Assembly (NCBI GenBank): GCA_014904845.1
Contig: MU119213.1
Location: forward strand, 248,001 to 312,000
Direction of reading: 5' to 3'
Length of the DNA: 64,000 nt
DNA from: Acephala macrosclerotiorum
Lineage: Eukaryota; Ascomycota; Leotiomycetes; Helotiales; Mollisiaceae
Positions 57,171 to 64,000 of the stretch are shown here, one piece after another. The notes beneath the pieces were generated by a model. It did not search any database. It saw only the letters and a list, made by a program, of their open reading frames with translations, and was not told where the DNA came from. Every line of letters starts with the position of its first letter. Within the stretch, counting starts at the first letter, position 1. A program made the position numbers and the translations under genes.

Positions 57171-58698
57171 TCAGAGCTCACTGAAGACGTGATGAACAAT
57201 ATCAGATGTTGTCTTCGCAATATGATCGACGTCTTCTCTTGTGACGATGTAGGTAGGTGCAAGTATCACATGGTCTCCTCTAATACCATCTACAGTACCG
57301 GTACCTGGGTACAATACCATGTTGAATGGGGCCGAGATCGCCGTGTCGGAAATCTTCTGAGCGATGCCAGTCTTGATGTCAAAAGGCTCCTTCGTCTTCT
57401 TGTCCTTGACGAACTCAATACCCCAGAAGAGTCCACGGCCACGAATATCGCCAACATTGGGATGATCTCCAAGAAGAGCTTTGAGGCGCTCTTCTAGATA
57501 AGCCCCTTGGACCTGGACATTTTTCATCAAGTTTCCCTCCCGCTTGATTCTTTGCACCTCGAGTGCAGCAGCAGCTTGGAGAGGCATGCCTTGGTATGTT
57601 TGTCCATGAACGAATTGGCCGCTGCCATCGAGCAAGGCCTTAACGACTTTGTGTGAGATGATGACCGCAGCAACGGATTGGTAGCCAGCACCAAGTCCTT
57701 TACCGATTGTCTGAAGGTCTGGGACGACATCCTCATTCTGCCACGCGTGTAAAGTTCCGCATCGACCCATTCCACTCATAACTTCATCAAGTATGAACAA
57801 TGCGCCGTGCTTATGGCAGATATCTCTCATGGCTTTCAGGTAACCCGGAACTGATGGAACGCACCCCAGAGCGGCCCCCACTACTGGTTCGCAGATGAAA
57901 CCTATAACGGTCTCCGGACCAAGTTCCTGGAATTTCGCTTCCAGCTCTTCGGCTTTCCTTGCTACAAATGCGGCATCCGACTCGCCCTCCCGACGCTGCC
58001 GGTATGCATTGCATGGTGAGACATGATGCACGTTATCCATGAGAAAGGGTTCGTAAGGCGCTCTGCGAGCGACATGACCGGAAATTCCAAGAGCACCAAT
58101 AGTGTTTCCATGGTAAGATTGCTGTCTAGCGATGAAGTTGACCCTCGGAGTATTCTTATTGTTCTCGTAGAAGAATTGGCGGGCCATCTTGACAGTCGCT
58201 TCCATGGCCTCGGAACCTGCTAGTATAAGTATGTGAGAAAATCTATGTGGGTTTTGATTACTGACCAGAGCCAGTCAAGTAGACGCGAGCCATCTTGCCA
58301 TCAGTGCCGTTGATCAATTCCTTGCAGAGCTCTTCAACAACCTCGGACATCCAAAATGTCGAAGCCAGGTACGGCGTTCCGGTTTGCATCTGAGCAGTAA
58401 TTGCGTCAATAACTCTCTGATTGCCATGACCAAGACAGGAAACTGCGGCTCCAGACGTAGAATCGAAGATCTTGCGGCCGTCGCTCAGGAACAAGTAGTT
58501 GCCCTTGCCACCTTTGACAACCGGGAAAGCTTTGTGAAGATTGCGGTCAAGCAAGTATTCAGCTTTGAGAGAACCATTGGTTGAAGATGGGCCTTTGGTT
58601 GATGCAGAGCGGCCATTCAGGTCCACACCATTCTTAAGTGCGGAAGTAATAACGTGGCCATGCTGCTCATGGTCAGACAACAATGCTGAAGGAGACAT
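57171..58698 (-). CDS. Class III PLP-dependent aminotransferase
   Basis: Two exons (58266-58698 and 57171-58216) give 492 residues. The ATG at 58698 (MSPSALLSDHEQHG) is the first in frame; the frame upstream has no ATG. Class III blocks are present: FDSTSGAAVSCLGHGNQRVIDAI, YLTGSG|SEAMEATVKMAR across the intron, YHGNTIGALGISGH, then FILDEVMSGMGRCG with the cofactor Asp, TIGKGLGAGYQ with the Schiff-base Lys at about residue 317, GQTYQGMPLQAAAALEV, and RGRGLFWGIEFV. It should transfer an amino group from an amine or omega-amino acid to a keto acid. Relatives include GABA transaminase, DAPA synthase and dialkylglycine decarboxylase; the substrate cannot be assigned. No mitochondrial presequence is obvious. 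Confidence 0.93.
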
Positions 58699-61600
58699 GA
58701 TGTGCCGTGAGGATTGTTGAAGATTTTCGGAATCAATCAAAGAGGAGGATCAAATAAAGTAGATAGCCCTCGCAGACGAAAGTGATCATAGATGAACGTG
58801 GGTAGAAAAGATGTATCAAAGTTGGGGGAAACGGTCTGTATTTGAGCTCTTGAAGAACAAGGACAGAAAGAGGGCGGAAGGAAAGACGCTCAAGCCAATA
58901 TAGAGAAAGAGCACGACGGATACTAGCAGCGTCAGCGCCAAACCTAAACGTAAAAGTCCAGGACAAGGCACGATAAGACTCGCAAAGTGGGATCTAATAT
59001 GATGTGTCCTTGGCCCCGGAGGAAGGATGTACGAGACGGTGAGTGATGAAAGGAGGAGAGTGGGGGGGTAAAGTGACCTGTGCTTGCTCGCTCTGCTGTG
59101 ATGGCTCGTGGGCTAAACTTTTAGTCTCGAGTCTGTTAGGAGAAGCTAGCTTGGCGCCGGCAGCAAGAACATCGTGAACTTTCCCTCGTCTTTCTTCAAC
59201 AACCACCACCCACACCACCTTCTTGCTCTCACTCTACGCTCTCGGCCCATATGTGCCTCGACGATAAACACAGTACAGGGAAGGGAGGGAGGCAGGCCCT
59301 GGTAGTACATCCAGCAAGTACCCAGCCGAGAACTCGTTACACTCCCTGGCCTCGACTCGCCACGAAATGAGCTATCCTGGCTGGCCACATGTGCCGGTGC
59401 CGTCTCGGATGCGCTTCCAGTGGTGGATATGACCGATCACCGGGGCTCAGTCGGCCTGTTGAACCTTGGGCAGCAACCTTGGTTATACTTTCTGACCCCC
59501 GTGGAACTCGAATATGGCTCGAGGCCGAAGTCCTCTTTACCCGGCCTGCAATCGCACAGTCCAAGAGTCCCCACTTCCCGAATTGCTGGCTCTTCGGCCG
59601 AACGCCTCTAAAGGAACGAGCCAAGAGGTCAGCCCTAGGTGTTTCTAGCAACAGCCCGTGTCATCCTAGCCAGACGGCCATCATTTCATCATCCCCAATC
59701 TCACTCCAACGGTTTTCCGGGGAGAAAATGATCAGATTGCCACCCGTCGGGGCCCATCTCATGACATGCATCAATTGCAGCGATGCGATGCAGCCGATGT
59801 GCAAGGGCCATGCGACGTGAAAGCAGGTCTCCGAATCTCATACTTCGACCCATTGATAACCGATGACGCGAAAAAAGATGAACCAGAGAAGAGTCGAAAA
59901 CGGCTTTGCAGGAATAAATTTCCCGAGGATACCCTTGATTTCCGAGTTGCTGAGAATCAGCTTATTCGATGTTCCTGCAGCTCCTGGACTGTGACAAGCG
60001 ACAATAACTGGACCATGCCATGTTAAGCACGGAGCAATGGCATTCTCCTTGAATCCTTAACAGGCAGGCCAATGTCCGAAGCATTGAGAGGGTTGAAGTG
60101 CCTAAAAAACCTTAAGTTCTCGTCCAAAAATGGAGTAGAGGGTGGGTGTTGTGGCCAACCGGTTTACCACTTTTGATCATCTCAAGCAACGGTCCGTCGC
60201 AGCCAGCTTGCTGTATATTCTGGTAGCCAAGGAACTCTTCTCCAGATGAGGCAATGCCATGGGCCTCGACTGCCGGTCAACGTTTGAAATGGTACAGGTG
60301 TTACAAAGATGTGGCTGCAAGCGTGCAGTGGTTCACAGGCCAACAATCGAGGGTTACGGTTGATTTAAAGAAGAGTTTGTGTAACCTCAACATCCGCGTT
60401 ATTACTAGCCTAGTCGATCAATCAATCAAATGCGCCGACCTCAGCGACATTTTCCAACACAACACCAGACCTCCAACTTGCAAATACCCGTCGCAATCAC
60501 TCGGTACATGGCTTCTATCAGACGTAAAAACAGGAACTCTCCATGAGCTGGGTCCTTATGGCTTCTGAGACAGAAAGAATGGGAAGCGCGCTAACTTGCA
60601 AATAGACTCTGAAATGTTGGTCTTGGAGCATCGCTACGTACCGCACGATGTGCTTGTAGTGTGTGTGTGGAATCTCGGACCATCGCATCTAGCATTGGTT
60701 GCGGAGTGCAGCCGTTTTCGTGGACCTTGTCTCCTTGCGAAACTTTTCTAAGGTTGTCTCTAGCTGTGGCTAGTCCGACGCTTTCTGTGGAACTTGAGGT
60801 TTGCCTGAGAAGATACAATGATGCCGTCTCGGGCCGAGAAACTTCGGCTTCGTTATCTTCGGTTCGGCTTACAAAAAGACACTTCCTCGCACAAGCGGAT
60901 AAAGCGGCCTCGTGAGCAGATTTTAGTCGCTTTGCATTGACGTGCGGATCGTGCATGGATATTTACATCAAAGTTGATGGGTCCTCTCATATTTCAAACA
61001 AGTCCCCGAGAGCGGCTTATCCGTCAGAAAATCACGTCATTTATTCAGCTCGGGAAGACATCCGGACCGTCAGAATCGGCACAGGCATTGCCTACGCATT
61101 TGCGATGCCGCTCGGTGTCTCGAAAAAAAGGTAAGAAACTGGGCTGTTCTTGAGTTTCACGAAGCAAGTCCTTTGCTCAGCCAGTCAAGTAGCAGGGCAC
61201 TAGTCCTGTCCCCCGAGGTATTCGGCATGTGGGCCTCTTCTGTCTTGTTTAGTCGTTACCTCCGTGCTATAGTAGTATGAAAGACCATGATTGGGCTTCA
61301 CCGTTGTAGCTATCAGCACTTACTGATGTCTCAATGGCATCAGGTACTTTGTAACGTCGCACCGAACTGGCCAGCGATGGGTTTATCGACGAGAGATAGA
61401 TCTGTCATATGCCAGAAGGTTGCCCCACGTTCTTGAGATATATTTGAGCTTGCGGCGTTGCATTTCAGAAGATGTACATTTGTCGTTAATCAATTGGAGG
61501 TCAAAGGTCTCAAAGGGGACATTGGCTATTCAAAGGTTGACCACGTGCATGTTGAGTGCACAGCATCAGTATTTTGTTTGCCTGAGAACCCCGCTGAGAA

Positions 61601-64000
61601 GTCTCGTTGCGTCTGATGCTTCAAGATGCCAAGAACGACGTCAATCTCTTGAGCACTATGAACTGTGCTGTGTAAGTTTCGCGGAGACGTTTTCCGAAAC
61701 CCGCGATCGGGGAAATGGGGTACACGACCCGGTGAGGCGAGAACCTCGAGGATTGCTCGAGGTGGACACTTGAAGCCTTGCACCGGCAGTGTTGGTGAGG
61801 CGAGAACCTCGAGAATTGCTTGAGGTGGACACTTGAAGCCTTGCACCAGCAGCCTTGGTGAGGCGAAAACCTCAAGAATTGCTTAAGGTGGAGACTTGAG
61901 GCTTTGCACCAGCAGTCTTGGTGAGTGTGCATCCGTGTACTTTGAACTTAAACCGTTGTCTCCTTGAAAGCGAGGATTCGCAAAGCCAAGAGTCTGCTTC
62001 GCAAAGCTAGTGACAGCCTCAAGATATGTTCTGGGAAAACATAACCCAAGTTGGTTGCGAGTTAAGGTATGAAGTGCAGCCATGTTTCTTCATATCCTAT
62101 CCAAAATTCAAGCCCTAGTTTCAGAGAAAAGTAAACTTCTTCACGCGCTCTACCTAGACGTAAGAATAACATGCACTCTAAACCAACCTTCAAATTTGGG
62201 CATCATAGGCCTCTGCTTTCCCTTTGTGCCACACATCTCATTAACATCAATCTCAAAGCACTTCTTGTATTACAAATTTCTTTGGTAGTTCCATTGCTTG
62301 CCCTGTTCTGGATCAGGTCTGGATTCGGACAACTGATTCCCCACTCAGACGTCCTTCGATTTTCAACAGTTGCTCAAAATCTCCCACAAACACCTCTACT
62401 TCCTCCCAAGTCCTGGGTTTCGCACCCTTACACTCAACATACTCATCAAGACGATACCTATGCTCACCCCTTCGGGCCCAACCTCGAGGACGAATGTATG
62501 CGCGAACGAGCTCCACGGCTCCGACTAGCCTTTCTCTGCCAGCTCAAAAACATGCACATCCACCAAAGACACACCCAGAACTGTTGTCTTCTTTCCTAGT
62601 CCTAAAGCAACGGACTTGGCATTTTCGAATGCAGATTGAAAGGATGTAGACAGGGTGCTGCCAATCTGAGGTAATGTTGGTAAGCCTCCCAAGCTCCTGG
62701 ATTGGAACTTCATGGCTTTGAACATCGTGTCTTTCGAGGATGCGAGAATCAGCACGAGTGTCGCCGCTAGCTTGCAGGAGCTCCAGGATGGGTGAACCTA
62801 AACCCCAGAATCCCAGAGTCAGTATGCTGTTTTCGAACGTAGTACAGCATCCCGGATGTTGGCGAATGTCCTGGATGCTTCTCCCGGACCGGAGGCAAAT
62901 ATCTGGTGATCTCCCCGGTGAGTGCTTTGAAAAGAGACATGTTGGCTATTTGATCATGTTCAGATTAGGCAACTATATCTAACTTTTCTGCCATCGTTAG
63001 AGGCAGAATGGTTTGATCTACGTTTAGATTCCTGAGAGGTAGTTCAGGATAGTCACGAAGGAGGCGCATGATGAGTTTGGTACTCTGTGTTGGAAACTCA
63101 AATCATGGAAGACTCGGAGGAAAAGCTTGTCTTGGGGAGGTTCTCAAGGCAAATGGTGAGGTGAGGGTGAGATATACCAAGTTCGTTTGCTACCTCTCCT
63201 TAGGCGACGGGAACATGCATTACGTCCTCGACTGAAGGTCTCAGATGATTAGAAGAAAATGGCATTCTCTAGTAAACATTTTGGGATGATATTCATTCTT
63301 GAATAGAGCTGTGGCTTAATTCTGAACCCACAAGAGACTTTCCCTGCACTCAGTCTTGCCTGGGTTTTCTGGGCCACTCTCTTCTGTCAGGGCTTTAATT
63401 GGTCGTATGTCCATCCAAACCCGGCCCTGCCTGCACAAGTCCAGATCGATCAGGCTAAAAATAGTGGCTTTCTCGATGCTTCAAGATCAGAGATGGATGC
63501 AGGCAAGCATCAATTTTCAGCAACTGTCTACCTCTCTTCCTGGACCAAATTGTTGATTTTTTCCATCCTTCCGATCTCTCTTCCGGGTACCCTGGCTGAT
63601 CTGATGTATCAAATTTCAAGATTTCTCATCTCCTTCTCTCAACAACTGCCGGAGGAGAATGTTTCCGTTGGGCCGAAGCATTCTCAAATCACCGCTTTTT
63701 CGTTTCGTTTCGACCCCCTCGCTTTCCATTATGTTTTTGAAATTAACATTTGATCAAAATACATTAGGTCAGAAAAACAATGAACATCTTTTCTAGACGC
63801 TCCAACCACCCATGCGACTTCCCAACTCTATTGCAAAAATCTCGTCTGCTAGGTGGCAGGGGCTTTGTGCTGCAGCAATAGTCCCGGGCCACGATCACAG
63901 CAGATATCAGAAATCAGGGTGTACTTCGGATAATACAACCTTGCAGTCATCACTAATTATAACCCCAAAGAATTCAAGTAAGAGAGAAGACAAAAAACAG
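58699..64000. other. Gene-poor region of 5.3 kb
   Basis: I find no supportable gene from the aminotransferase start to the window end. Frames up to 143 codons exist on both strands, but they lack splice structure, family motifs and consistent frame use. The proximal part (58700-59300) should be the aminotransferase promoter and leader. A 63-bp minisatellite lies at 61732-61920. Sequence such as TTGCTTGCC and CCTCTACTTCC runs near 62290-62410 is unremarkable. Confidence 0.45.
61732..61920. repeat. 63-bp minisatellite, three tandem units
   Basis: Three units start with GTGAGGCGA at 61732, 61795 and 61858, each exactly 63 bp, followed by a GTGAG remnant at 61921. Unit 1 and unit 2 are close; unit 3 has drifted, with several G-to-A and C-to-T changes. 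The period is 21 codons and the array is open in a minus-strand frame, so a repetitive peptide (QGFKCPP.AILEVLASP) reads through. Confidence 0.95.

Noticed and set aside
59389..59820. 143-codon plus-strand frame in the right-hand gene-poor region
   Set aside because: The sequence is Cys/Pro/Ser-biased with no motif and overlaps other frames. Insufficient evidence.
61732..61920. RIP as the cause of unit 3 divergence in the minisatellite
   Set aside because: Several of the G-to-A changes follow A rather than T, so they do not fit the CpA-to-TpA context of RIP.
1..64000. Secondary-metabolite cluster, CRISPR array or rRNA
   Set aside because: There is no PKS, NRPS, terpene synthase or P450 grouping, no regularly spaced repeats, and no rRNA-like sequence. 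The SDR, dehydrogenase and aminotransferase are scattered among housekeeping genes.

Overview
The window is nuclear DNA of a filamentous ascomycete (Pezizomycotina). The evidence is the short introns (about 47 to 108 nt, with CTAAC/CTGAC-like branch points), intron-bearing housekeeping genes on both strands with CT-rich leaders, a HET-domain nonself-recognition gene, a mucin-like secreted protein, a Yap-type bZIP factor and a pogo/Fot-like DNA transposon. The style of the conserved proteins fits Leotiomycetes, but that placement is an impression, not a demonstration.

Layout. 0.6-2.7 kb (-): disordered basic nuclear-type protein. 5.1-6.5 kb (+): Yap-like bZIP factor with a probable 10-nt microexon and a GC-AG intron. 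7.7-9.1 kb (+): Stm1/SERBP1-type RGG protein. 10.8-13.3 kb (+): a decayed BTB/POZ gene followed by an intact paralogue. 15.1-17.2 kb (+): secreted Ser/Thr-rich mucin-like protein. 18.4-19.6 kb (+): short-chain dehydrogenase, also with a GC-AG intron. 20.2-21.5 kb (-): SLC35F6-like transporter. 22.0-23.7 kb (-): DUF2985 membrane protein, divergent from 24.1-24.7 kb (+) tRNA-splicing endonuclease subunit Sen15. Sen15 converges within 13 bp on a zinc alcohol dehydrogenase (24.7-26.0 kb, -). 27.0-27.4 kb (-): Yippee protein. 28.4-30.4 kb (-): ferric/metalloreductase. 32.0-33.9 kb: transposon with perfect 91-bp inverted repeats and an 895-base run of N inside. 35.0-37.9 kb (-): large unrecognised protein, divergent from 38.4-42.6 kb (+) Clu1/CluA. 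43.5-45.7 kb (-): FHA-forkhead factor. 46.5-47.9 kb (-) and 48.9-50.3 kb (+): divergent unrecognised proteins, one with a basic low-complexity front and coiled-coil back, one with a C-terminal Cys-rich module. 51.7-53.5 kb (-): HET-domain protein, divergent from 54.0-54.6 kb (+) PRXL2-like protein. 55.1-56.6 kb (-): one or two unrecognised genes. 57.2-58.7 kb (-): class III aminotransferase. From 58.7 kb to the end there is no supportable gene, only a 63-bp x 3 minisatellite.

These genes do not form a biosynthetic cluster. They are mostly conserved housekeeping functions (translation, tRNA splicing, mitochondrial distribution, transcription, transport, redox) with accessory material between them. 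The less ordinary signals are the transposon, the BTB pair with an upstream zinc-ribbon ORF overlapping the intact gene's start, the two GC-AG introns, a phase-preserving 48-nt intron beside a haem ligand in the reductase, and three unrecognised proteins with distinctive motifs. Exon boundaries were read by eye from splice signals, frame closure and family sequence, without transcripts. I found no tRNA, rRNA or CRISPR array.
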